Source of the DNA: an uncultured Alphaproteobacteria bacterium
GTDB taxonomy: Bacteria; Pseudomonadota; Alphaproteobacteria; RF32; CAG-239
Reading direction: 5' to 3'
Length of the DNA: 40,184 bases
Assembly (NCBI GenBank): GCA_944391375.1
Contig: CALXTJ010000006.1
Location: 1-40,184, forward strand
A program made the position numbers and the translations under genes. The notes under the pieces are model-generated. The model saw nothing but the letters and a program-made list of their open reading frames with translations. It had not been told where the DNA came from and did no database searches. Shown one piece after another: positions 23,755 through 30,853 of the stretch; within the stretch, counting starts at the first letter, position 1; the number at the start of each line of letters is the position of its first letter.

Positions 23755-24549
23755 ATGAAGGTTTCAACATATAACATAAACTCCATAAACGCCCGTTTGC
23801 CGATGTTTTTGGAATGGCTTAAAAAGGAAGCTCCGGACATTGTTTTGTTGCAGGAGATTAAGACCGAATTTAATGATTTTCCGTTTTTTGAAGTAAATTC
23901 GGCAGGTTACGAGGCCAAAGTTTTGGGGCAAAAGAGTTACAACGGAGTAGCGGTTTTGAGCCGTCACAAGCTGGAAACGGTGCATGAAGGATTGCCTGAT
24001 TTCACGGACGAGAATGCCCGTTATTTGGAGGTTCTGGTCAAGATGCCTGAGGCCAAAGTCCGAGTGGCATCAATTTATTTTCCCAACGGTAATCCGCCGT
24101 ATAACAATCCGGACGATACTTCCAAGTTTACTTATAAATTAAATTTCATGGACGCTTTTTATAATCATGCTCTAAAGCTTCGGCAGAACAACGAATATAT
24201 AATTTTGGGCGGTGATTTTAATGTTATTTACACCCCGGATGATGTTTATAATCCGGAGATGTTTGTAAACAATGCCTTGTTTAAGGAGAGTGTTCGTCAA
24301 AGACTTTCGGCGTTAATATATTTAGGGTTTTATGATGCTTTTCGTACGCTTTATCCCACCCAAAACGGTTATACATATTGGGATTATGGCGGCAAGGCTT
24401 ATGAACAGGATTTGGGCATGCGGATAGATTATCAGTTTTTATCGCCGCAGTTGGCCGATAAGTTGGTGAGTGTAAAAGTAGATAAAAATCTGCGAATAGG
24501 AGAAAAACCGTCGGACCACACCCCGCTTACTACGGAGTTTGAACTGTAA
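23755..24549 (+). CDS. xthA: Exodeoxyribonuclease III (AP endonuclease family)
   Basis: Base-excision repair enzyme with AP-endonuclease and 3'-5' exonuclease activity. Conserved blocks are STYNINSINARLP (metal-binding Asn), LLQEIKT (catalytic Glu), SYNGVAVLSR, GGDFNV (Asp and Asn of the active site), YTYWDYGGKAYEQDLGMRIDY and the terminal SDHTPL with the catalytic His. From the ATG the product is 264 aa. A longer frame starts at a TTG at 23725, but that lies upstream of the predicted transcription start. AGGAAA precedes the ATG. The next gene overlaps by one base. Confidence 0.93.
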   Translation: MKVSTYNINSINARLPMFLEWLKKEAPDIVLLQEIKTEFNDFPFFEVNSAGYEAKVLGQKSYNGVAVLSRHKLETVHEGLPDFTDENARYLEVLVKMPEAKVRVASIYFPNGNPPYNNPDDTSKFTYKLNFMDAFYNHALKLRQNNEYIILGGDFNVIYTPDDVYNPEMFVNNALFKESVRQRLSALIYLGFYDAFRTLYPTQNGYTYWDYGGKAYEQDLGMRIDYQFLSPQLADKLVSVKVDKNLRIGEKPSDHTPLTTEFEL

Positions 24550-25634
24550 TGATAAAACTATTGTTATTTAGCCTTGTATTTATCAATTTATGGGCAACAC
24601 CGCTTAAAGCGGATGTAATAGATAAAGTGTATGCCACTTTGCAAGCCGATTACATTAACAATCTTACTTGTCGGGATATTAGTTTAAGGGGCTTACGAGC
24701 CTTGGAAAAGAGTGACAAGGATCTTAAAATTTCGGCAACCGATGACAAACTTTACATATATTACAAGCGGCAGTTGAAAGCGATTTTTGATTTACCGACA
24801 GAAGAAGATAAAGCCAAATGGGCAAAATTAAGCAGGGATGCAATTGCTAAAGCGGTTAAGATATCTCCGGCCATAGAGTTGTACGATTATGAAATGTCCG
24901 ATAGGTTTGCCAAAGAAGTATTCAACGGCTTGGACGGTTATTCTCATTATTTCGGAGGTTTTGACAACGAGGCCGAAGCCGGCGATGTCAGACGCAACTT
25001 TGCCTCACGCCAAGTTGGTGACAATATTTTGCTTATTAAGGTAGTATCATTTCAAAAAGGGGTAACCGAGCAAGTTTGGGAAGAGGTTAAGAATTGTACC
25101 GATTGCGAAGGCTTTATTTTGGACTTAAGGGGGAATCACGGCGGCTTATTGGACGAGGCTTTGCGTATTACGGATATTTTTTTAGATGAAGGGATAATAA
25201 CATACACGGCCGGCGGCAAAGGTCAGTCTCCCAATTTTTATACGGCTTCGGCGGGAGATGATGCAAACAACAAGCCGTTGGTAATTTTGGTAGACGGATT
25301 TACGGCTTCGGCCTCAGAGGTTTTGGCGGCAGCTTTAAGTGAGCAAAATCGGGCCGTTTTGGTAGGCACCGAAACTTACGGAAAAGGCACCATTCAAGAG
25401 GTGGTTAATATGGGCCGAGATAGGGCCATGAGTTATACCACTTCATATTTTTACACACCCTCGGGGCAAAAAATAGATAAAGAAGGTTTAAATCCGGCAA
25501 TTTGCAGCGGCGGATTGCAAACGGTAAAAAACTGGAAAGATAAATTGATGGACGGCAAGTGTGACCGTGAAGACCGTTTTAACGAGGAAGTAGATGTGTT
25601 GATAGCTAAATCATACATAAAAAATGAATTGTAA
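24549..25634 (+). CDS. S41-family (carboxyl-terminal processing-like) peptidase
   Basis: 361 aa with a signal peptide (about 1-21, cleavage after LKA). The protease core has FILDLRGNHGGLLDEAL (189-205), the catalytic Ser254 in FTASASEVLAAAL and Lys279 in ETYGKGTIQ, 25 residues apart as in CtpA-type proteases. A recognisable PDZ domain is missing: only about 35 residues separate DGYSHYF from the core where PDZ usually sits. It may therefore be a constitutively active or differently regulated periplasmic protease. It overlaps xthA by one base (TAATG), so the two are co-transcribed although functionally unrelated. Confidence 0.88.
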   Translation: MIKLLLFSLVFINLWATPLKADVIDKVYATLQADYINNLTCRDISLRGLRALEKSDKDLKISATDDKLYIYYKRQLKAIFDLPTEEDKAKWAKLSRDAIAKAVKISPAIELYDYEMSDRFAKEVFNGLDGYSHYFGGFDNEAEAGDVRRNFASRQVGDNILLIKVVSFQKGVTEQVWEEVKNCTDCEGFILDLRGNHGGLLDEALRITDIFLDEGIITYTAGGKGQSPNFYTASAGDDANNKPLVILVDGFTASASEVLAAALSEQNRAVLVGTETYGKGTIQEVVNMGRDRAMSYTTSYFYTPSGQKIDKEGLNPAICSGGLQTVKNWKDKLMDGKCDREDRFNEEVDVLIAKSYIKNEL

Positions 25635-25646
25635 ACAAAATTATTG

Positions 25647-25674
25647 TTGACAACGGCTCTAAAAAATGTATATT
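25647..25674 (+). promoter_or_regulatory. Predicted rpmG promoter
   Basis: TTGACA at 25647-25652 and TATATT at 25669-25674 with a 16-bp spacer, 45 bp before rpmG. The same hexamers and spacing are used upstream of rplU at 35553-35580. Confidence 0.75.
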
Positions 25675-25719
25675 ACCTCCAAATGTTTTGATTTATAACC
25701 TTAATTTAAGAGTAAAAAA

Positions 25720-25887
25720 ATGGCAAAAACAGTAAAAGTAAAAGTAAAATTGGAAAGCAGTGCCGGTACCGGTACTTTTTATCTTGCTGAAAAAAATCCG
25801 AGAACTCATCCGGAAAAGTTGGTTTTGAAAAAATATGATAAAAAATCCAAAAAGCACGAAGAGTTCGTAGAAAAGAAGTTAAAGTAA
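25720..25887 (+). CDS. rpmG: 50S ribosomal protein L33
   Basis: A 55-aa basic protein starting MAKTVKVKVKLESSAGTGTF, with ENPRTHPEKL-like EKNPRTHPEKLVLKKYD and a lysine-rich end. This is the Cys-free form of L33 usual in Alphaproteobacteria. It is short but clear: strong promoter, family-typical sequence throughout, and a terminator right after it. The antisense frame over the same region (25706-25897) has no support. Confidence 0.95.
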   Translation: MAKTVKVKVKLESSAGTGTFYLAEKNPRTHPEKLVLKKYDKKSKKHEEFVEKKLK

Positions 25888-25907
25888 TTTTTTTCATGCT
25901 GAAAAGA

Positions 25908-25940
25908 TTAAAAAGGGGTACAGGAATTGCACCCCTTTTT
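25908..25940. terminator. Bidirectional terminator between rpmG and xerC
   Basis: AAAAGGGGT and ACCCCTTTTT form a stem with A and T runs on both sides, serving the convergent rpmG and xerC genes. Confidence 0.85.
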
Positions 25941-26887
25941 CATTTATCTGTATTTGGAAGGTCATACGCCTTATCGTATTCTCGTTTTAAGGTATCTATC
26001 TGAACATCTGTATAGCGTTGGGTAGTGGTAAGGGACGCATGCCCGAGTAATTCCTGAATGGAACGCAAATCGGTCCCCTCACTTAACAGATGAGTAGCAA
26101 AAGAATGCCTTAAAGCGTGAGGTGTCACGGTATCGGGCAGGCCCATATAGGCTCTTATTTTTTGCAACTGTCTTTGAATAATTCGGGGGCTTAATCTTTC
26201 GCCTCTGGCACCTACAAACAGAGGTTCCCCTACCTTTAAGTCATAAGGTGCTGAGGAAAGATAAATTTTAACGGCTTCCGCAACAATAGGCAGCAAAGGA
26301 ACAATGCGTTCCTTGCTGCCTTTACCTTTAATGCGTAAAAATTGGGTTTTATCGGTAATATCGCCGACATTTAAGGAAAGAGCTTCGGAAATACGCAAAC
26401 CGCAACCGTAGAGCAGAATAAGCACGGCTTGATTGCGTAAGCCCTGCCAATCTTCTTTGGCAAAAGTTTTAGCGGTTTTCAACAAATCCTGAGCATCATC
26501 CACATCCAAAGACTTAGGTAAAACTTTGGGCAGACGCGGGGAGGATAAAAGACTTATGGAGGTGTTTTTTAAGATATGAGTTTTATCAAGCCATTTAAAA
26601 AAGTTTTTAAGGGTGGAAATTTCGCGAGCCACGGAAGATTTTTCAATATATCGGGCCGAACGATTAGCCACAAAACTTCTAAAGTCACGGATTCCCATAT
26701 TTTCTAAAAAATCAATTCCGATTAGCTCATAATTTTCGGCAAAAAAGTTAATAAAGCAGGCTAAATCGCGGGCATAAGCATCAACGGTATGCTCGGAATA
26801 CCTCCGTTCGTTTTTAAGCCACGAGAGCCAGCTTTTAATTACCTCAAGTAATTTAGCATCGGCCTTATATTTAATTTCCTGTTTCAT
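25940..26887 (-). CDS. xerC: Tyrosine recombinase XerC
   Basis: Site-specific recombinase that resolves chromosome dimers at dif together with XerD. The N-terminal SAM-like domain (about 10-110, NERRYSEHTVDAYARDL) is followed by the catalytic domain with the complete set R165 (GCGLRISEAL), K189 (IKGKGSKER), H257 and R260 (HALRHSFATHLL), H283 (LLGHASLTTTQ) and nucleophile Y292. The 315-aa length is normal. Lack of adjacent mobile DNA, and the match to the chromosomal form, favour the housekeeping enzyme. XerD is possible because the two are hard to tell apart by eye. Confidence 0.9.
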   Translation of the reverse strand: MKQEIKYKADAKLLEVIKSWLSWLKNERRYSEHTVDAYARDLACFINFFAENYELIGIDFLENMGIRDFRSFVANRSARYIEKSSVAREISTLKNFFKWLDKTHILKNTSISLLSSPRLPKVLPKSLDVDDAQDLLKTAKTFAKEDWQGLRNQAVLILLYGCGLRISEALSLNVGDITDKTQFLRIKGKGSKERIVPLLPIVAEAVKIYLSSAPYDLKVGEPLFVGARGERLSPRIIQRQLQKIRAYMGLPDTVTPHALRHSFATHLLSEGTDLRSIQELLGHASLTTTQRYTDVQIDTLKREYDKAYDLPNTDK

Positions 26888-26921
26888 AAGGGCAAATATA
26901 AGGAATAAAGGTTAAATAATG

Positions 26922-27725
26922 TTATATTGGCCAAGTTATTTTAAATTCCATGGTGTTTTTTCCCGCGTGTTTTGTGCAAACCTCGTAAATATCATCCAGT
27001 GACATATTTTTAAGACATTTCCGTCCTTCTTTACAATAATTATCTCCATAAATCACTTCAAAGATAGAATCCTCGGTTTGATATCCGCTTAATGTACTGA
27101 CATAGGCTATATTGGAAGCATTTTCTTTGGCAGTTACCAAAAGATTACGGCACATTTCCAAAGTATCACTGTTTTTTTTGGTGAGTGTTCTGGAAGAAAA
27201 TGCCAGATTGATAGATTCGCCCTTGGTTGTAGTGTCATATACATATAAGATTCCCCACTGGTTATTAAAAATATCGCTTAAATAAATGTCATTTTTTGAA
27301 GTAAACATTTCCGTAGGAATTTCGCCCATTTTAATAAAATATGATGTTATATATTGTCCTCTAAAGTCGGTTGAAAAACTGTGAGTGTTACGAGCTACGG
27401 CATTGATAACGGTATTTAACTGTTCGGCCTGTTTATTGAGCTTATATTTAAGCATGGCTTTGGAATAACCGGCAATAGCACCGACAGACAGCACTCCGAT
27501 AATAGCCAGAACGCCTAACATCTCAACCATACTTCTTCCGGCGGAAAGTTTGTATAAGGGCTCATCTAAAGCCGTTTTACGGGGTGTCAAAAAATTCATG
27601 TACTTTCTGTGTACACTAAAATTTTTTTCATCCCTAGAAACGACTTTATCTAAACTCTTCTCCAAACTTTCGGTAATGTTATTGACTTTGCTAAAGAAAG
27701 ACCGAACAAATTCATTAAATTTCAT
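26922..27725 (-). CDS. Type IV pilin-like protein, copy 2, with long leader
   Basis: 267 aa. The pilin signature GRSMVEMLGVLAIIGVLSVG starts only at residue 63, after a charged leader (MKFNEFVRSFF ... RKTALDEPLYKLSA). The start is supported because the upstream sequence, the ribosome binding site GGGAGG and the first three codons (MKF) are shared with copy 3 at 38363. Gly63 would be the cleavage site and Glu68 the +5 residue. The C-terminus has the family pattern C-x5-CLKNMSLDDIYEVC. The partner machinery is not in this window. The gene is preceded by a conserved A13-tract region. Confidence 0.78.
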   Translation of the reverse strand: MKFNEFVRSFFSKVNNITESLEKSLDKVVSRDEKNFSVHRKYMNFLTPRKTALDEPLYKLSAGRSMVEMLGVLAIIGVLSVGAIAGYSKAMLKYKLNKQAEQLNTVINAVARNTHSFSTDFRGQYITSYFIKMGEIPTEMFTSKNDIYLSDIFNNQWGILYVYDTTTKGESINLAFSSRTLTKKNSDTLEMCRNLLVTAKENASNIAYVSTLSGYQTEDSIFEVIYGDNYCKEGRKCLKNMSLDDIYEVCTKHAGKNTMEFKITWPI

Positions 27726-27791
27726 CTAAAACCTCCCAAAATAGTAACAAAAAGGTATTTAAACGAAATTCTAAACCGTTTTTTTTTTTTT
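27726..27791 (-). promoter_or_regulatory. Conserved upstream region of pilin-like copy 2 with A13 tract
   Basis: On the minus strand a 13-A run (27791-27779) is followed by CGGTTTAGAATTTCGTTTAA, then TTGTTACTA and the GGGAGG ribosome binding site. The same order, with the same run length, precedes copy 3 at 38364-38429. The rest of the gap to mutT (27792-27853) shows only a weak ACGGT/ACCGT hairpin. Confidence 0.6.
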
Positions 27792-27853
27792 GCAACTTTA
27801 AAGATTCGCGGGTGATTAACGGTGCATAACTACCGTAAGTTAGGCTTTAAGCA

Positions 27854-28270
27854 CTATAAATCAGAATGTATCTTGATAAAATTTTCAATAATCGGAATAT
27901 CGGCCGGCGGAAATTTATAGTTTACCATTTCCTTAGGCTTAATCCACTTGTACTGTTCATGAGCCGAAAGTATGGGAATGTTATCGGTTACGGAGTGAGC
28001 TAAAAAAGCGTTTATGGCAAAAGTACCAAACTGATAATCATAAACGGACTGCATAAAAAACTTATCTACTTCTATCGGTAAAGCCATTTCCTCCAACAAT
28101 TCTCTTTTAAGACATTGTTCCAAAGTTTCGCCTTGTTCAAGCTTACCTCCGGGCAGCTCCCAGTATAAAGCTAAATCTTTCCCGCGTTTGCGTTGAGCAA
28201 TAAGCACTTTGCCATTATGCAAAATAAGTCCGGCGGCAATTTGTTTTGCCGATTTAATATGTTCCGTCAT
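27854..28270 (-). CDS. mutT: NUDIX hydrolase, MutT-type (8-oxo-dGTP diphosphatase)
   Basis: 138 aa from the ATG at 28270; an upstream TTG at 28282 would add four residues. It begins KSAKQIAAGLILHNGKVLIAQRK, then the Nudix box GGKLEQGETLEQCLKRELLEE, with the catalytic RE and EE present. The glycine that usually follows EE-x is alanine (EEMAL), a mild deviation. WELPGG before the box is typical for MutT, which cleanses oxidised dGTP from the nucleotide pool. It starts 21 bp after gcrA and is probably co-transcribed with it. Confidence 0.85.
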   Translation of the reverse strand: MTEHIKSAKQIAAGLILHNGKVLIAQRKRGKDLALYWELPGGKLEQGETLEQCLKRELLEEMALPIEVDKFFMQSVYDYQFGTFAINAFLAHSVTDNIPILSAHEQYKWIKPKEMVNYKFPPADIPIIENFIKIHSDL

Positions 28271-28291
28271 TTTTAATCTCAAAATTTAAAA

Positions 28292-28744
28292 TTATTTTTT
28301 TACGGGTTTAACATAAGCCAGAGCCGAATGCTCTTCGCAATAAGTCTGTCCGCTTTTAACTTTTTTGCCGCAAAAACAAAAATTGTCATCCTTAGGATCA
28401 CCTATCGGCCAACGGCAAGAGTGATTATCCAGCTCCGTAAGTTTTAAGCAAGACGCATTGGTGCTGATGCTGTTTTTCCGAATATTTTCAGCATTGATTG
28501 TTGCGGTAACCGCCGGTTTGGAGGAAATATTTTCGGTTTTGGCGGGTTCTAAAGCAACTTCCGGAGCAACAACATTTTCCTCTTTTTTCTTGATGGGAGA
28601 AGGCCGTGCCGTTAAATTTAAACGATGTACTTTACCGACAATGGAATTTTTGGAAACTCCCAAATTTTTAGCAATTTCATTGGTAGTTAAACCTTTTTTC
28701 CACATTTTTTTCAAATCTTCAACCATTTCGTCAGTCCAAGCCAT
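28292..28744 (-). CDS. gcrA: Cell-cycle regulator GcrA
   Basis: 150 aa. The N-terminal helix-turn-helix MAWTDEMVEDLKKMWKKG then TTNEIAKNLGVSKNSIVGKVHRLNL is the GcrA signature, followed by a variable Pro/Ala-rich linker (about 55-100). The C-terminal Cys/His-rich part is CRWPIGDP then FCFCGKKVKSGQTYCEEH. In Caulobacter GcrA binds sigma70 and activates promoters with CcrM-methylated GANTC sites. It is the strongest indicator in this window that the host belongs to the Alphaproteobacteria. Confidence 0.95.
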   Translation of the reverse strand: MAWTDEMVEDLKKMWKKGLTTNEIAKNLGVSKNSIVGKVHRLNLTARPSPIKKKEENVVAPEVALEPAKTENISSKPAVTATINAENIRKNSISTNASCLKLTELDNHSCRWPIGDPKDDNFCFCGKKVKSGQTYCEEHSALAYVKPVKK

Positions 28745-28899
28745 GGTACTTCTCCTTACAAATTTAAGACTTATTGCTTTTTCTACCCAAGTTTAAGGTA
28801 AGTTTTTATGTAAGTCCAGTTTTAATTACAAAAATAGCACTTTTTTTTACAAAAAAATATGTTAATCTGAAACAAATAAAAAATAAGGGGTATCAGATT

Positions 28900-30162
28900 A
28901 TGCGGTTGATGTTATGTATATTATCTTTACTTTTATGCTTTAACTCCGTTCGGGCTCAAGACAAAGCAAAAACATCGTCTTTTGCGGATATATCCGACTA
29001 TTCCAAATATTATGAAGTTGATTTGGATGCCCCGCTGCCGGACATTGAAAGATTGGCCAAAGAAATGCAAAAAGCTTCGGAAATTTACAATCCCCGCTAC
29101 ATTGTCAGTTGGGATATGGGACCGGTATTTGATAAAATTTGGGCCTCAACGATTAGAAAATACGGCACGAGTGAAATTAGAATAAAAAATCCCGGAGAGG
29201 ACGATTTATTGGATATGATAAAAATGCTGCCCAAAGAATATTACCCGTATATTGGTCCGCATCTGCATGCCTCGGCCGGAATTTCGGAGAAGATTTTGAA
29301 TTTACCGGGCATAAAAGAGACTAAAAATCAATTTCCCGAAAGGATAGCTCCGCAGTTGCAAGGGATAGAAGATTTAGAATTTTTATCGCCGCACTTGTAT
29401 ATTTTGCTGATGCCGGAGATGTGGCCGAGTAATCACAAAAATGTGGAAAGGCCTTCTTTGCGGCCGGCCAAAGAGCCGCAAGTTCGCTACAATCCGGAAT
29501 TTTATGCCAAAATTTTAAGTAAAGTTCCTAAGCAAGGATTTGGCCATGCGGCTCGCAGTGATAATCAGCCCGGTCCGGATAAGCTGCGAACCTTAAATGC
29601 AACCAAAACATCGCCGTTGACCGGTGCCGATGTAAAAGCTTTTGTAAAAACATTGGATGGAATAAAAAGTTTTTCCACTCCGCAGAACATTGTCAAGATA
29701 GCTGCTGCCGGCCGCATACTGGATTATTGGGAGCAAAAAAACGGCACGGCATTGCCGATAAATGATTTGAAAGATGTGGTAAATCCGTGCCAGAGATTGG
29801 CTTTAAAAATAAAATGGGCGGGGTTGGAAACCGAATTTTCCAAAAACATAGCACCGCAAGGATTTAATCTTAATGAGTGGGCCTATACTTGCGATAAAAC
29901 CATTAAGGCATATCGCGTTGCGCGTATACCGGCCGGAAAATTAAGCTCTTTGCGAGCCTATAAGGAAGGGGTTTATGATGCGTACCTAGAGGCCATGAAC
30001 CCTAAGTGGAAGGATAGGCAGATTGCCGCTTTGCAAAGTGTGGTTGAAATGTACAAAGCCCCCCAAAAAGATATTTTGACGGTTTTAAAAAATGAAAGCC
30101 TTATTAAAGATAAAATAAAACAATTTGGAGGAATTTTGGTAACTTCGCCACTTATCAATTGA
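28900..30162 (+). CDS. Exported protein of unknown function
   Basis: 420 aa from the ATG at 28900, preceded by AAGGGG. A frame continues upstream to 28774 but lacks a start signal, whereas this start gives a clear signal peptide (MRLMLCILSLLLCFNSVRAQ, cleavage after RAQ or VRA). The mature protein is soluble, with no membrane segments. Features include the tract MLPKEYYPYIGPHLHAS and LSPHLYILLMPEMWP, and a Cys pair (NPCQRLALKIKWA and AYTCDKTIKAYRVAR) that may form a disulfide. No family recognised. Probably a periplasmic protein conserved in relatives. Confidence 0.7.
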   Translation: MRLMLCILSLLLCFNSVRAQDKAKTSSFADISDYSKYYEVDLDAPLPDIERLAKEMQKASEIYNPRYIVSWDMGPVFDKIWASTIRKYGTSEIRIKNPGEDDLLDMIKMLPKEYYPYIGPHLHASAGISEKILNLPGIKETKNQFPERIAPQLQGIEDLEFLSPHLYILLMPEMWPSNHKNVERPSLRPAKEPQVRYNPEFYAKILSKVPKQGFGHAARSDNQPGPDKLRTLNATKTSPLTGADVKAFVKTLDGIKSFSTPQNIVKIAAAGRILDYWEQKNGTALPINDLKDVVNPCQRLALKIKWAGLETEFSKNIAPQGFNLNEWAYTCDKTIKAYRVARIPAGKLSSLRAYKEGVYDAYLEAMNPKWKDRQIAALQSVVEMYKAPQKDILTVLKNESLIKDKIKQFGGILVTSPLIN

Positions 30163-30184
30163 TGCAAATTTTGTAAAAAAGATG

Positions 30185-30213
30185 TTGCAATTGTGTTTCA
30201 TAATATGTATAAG
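30185..30213 (+). promoter_or_regulatory. Predicted rpoZ promoter
   Basis: TTGCAA at 30185-30190 and TATAAG at 30208-30213 with a 17-bp spacer, 42 bp before rpoZ. Confidence 0.6.
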
Positions 30214-30254
30214 GTTGTAGAAGATTTTCAAAATTACAAAATTGAGGAAAAAAA

Positions 30255-30728
30255 ATGGCCCGTGTTACAGTTGAAGATTGTATAGATAAAGTTCCCAATC
30301 GGTATGAATTGCTTATGGTGGCAGCTCAAAGAGCCAAGGATATAGAAGCCGGAGCTCCTTTGCAGGTAGACCGCGATAATGATAAAAATTCGGTAGTAGC
30401 CTTGCGTGAAATAGCCGAAGGCAAAGTCAGCATTGAAGATTTGCAAAAATCATTGGTAATGAACTTGCAAAAATATGTTGAGGTTGAGGAACCCGAAGAA
30501 GAAGAGTTGGAAATTATGGCAGCCGAGAAAGAATTGTCGGAATTGGATAATCAGTTTGACAGCAGCATGTTATTGGATACCGATGCCGAAGATTCCATGC
30601 AGATTCGCGAAGGAGACGATTCGTTTGATGATGACGCATTGGAAGATGATGACGCTGAAGATGTTGCGGATGATTTCGGCGGCGATGATTTCGCCAATGA
30701 TTTTGCTGATGAAAATGACGAATTTTAA
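30255..30728 (+). CDS. rpoZ: RNA polymerase omega subunit with long acidic tail
   Basis: The first ~75 residues are standard omega: [47 protein letters not shown]. Omega aids assembly of RNA polymerase and, in many Proteobacteria, forms part of the ppGpp site. The remaining 80 residues form an extremely acidic tail (runs such as EEPEEEELE and [21 protein letters not shown]), making the protein about half as long again as typical. It is located directly before the rsh gene, the usual alphaproteobacterial order, and is followed by a structured terminator. Confidence 0.93.
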   Translation: MARVTVEDCIDKVPNRYELLMVAAQRAKDIEAGAPLQVDRDNDKNSVVALREIAEGKVSIEDLQKSLVMNLQKYVEVEEPEEEELEIMAAEKELSELDNQFDSSMLLDTDAEDSMQIREGDDSFDDDALEDDDAEDVADDFGGDDFANDFADENDEF

Positions 30729-30768
30729 TCAAAATTAACATAATCTCAATTTTTTTTATTAAAAATAA

Positions 30769-30815
30769 AGCAGACCTGTGTCAAAGTCTTTGACTTTTAG
30801 AAAGCAGTCTGCTTT
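30769..30815 (+). terminator. Two-level terminator hairpin after rpoZ
   Basis: The outer stem AAAGCAGAC/GTCTGCTTT encloses a second perfect hairpin, GTCAAAG-T-CTTTGAC, and is followed by AATTTTTATC. It lies between rpoZ and rsh, so rsh probably needs its own promoter or readthrough. Confidence 0.7.
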
Positions 30816-30853
30816 AATTTTTATCAAGAATATGTTAATGGCGGTATAAATAA

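Noticed and set aside
25706..25897. 63-codon minus-strand frame
   Set aside because: It is the antisense of rpmG, whose 55-aa product is unmistakably L33.
25940..26887. Integrase of a mobile element at this site
   Set aside because: Sequence and context fit chromosomal XerC; there is no att site, tRNA or cargo next to it.
28774..28899. N-terminal extension of the exported unknown protein
   Set aside because: No ribosome binding site, and it would bury the clear signal peptide that starts at 28900 behind AAGGGG.
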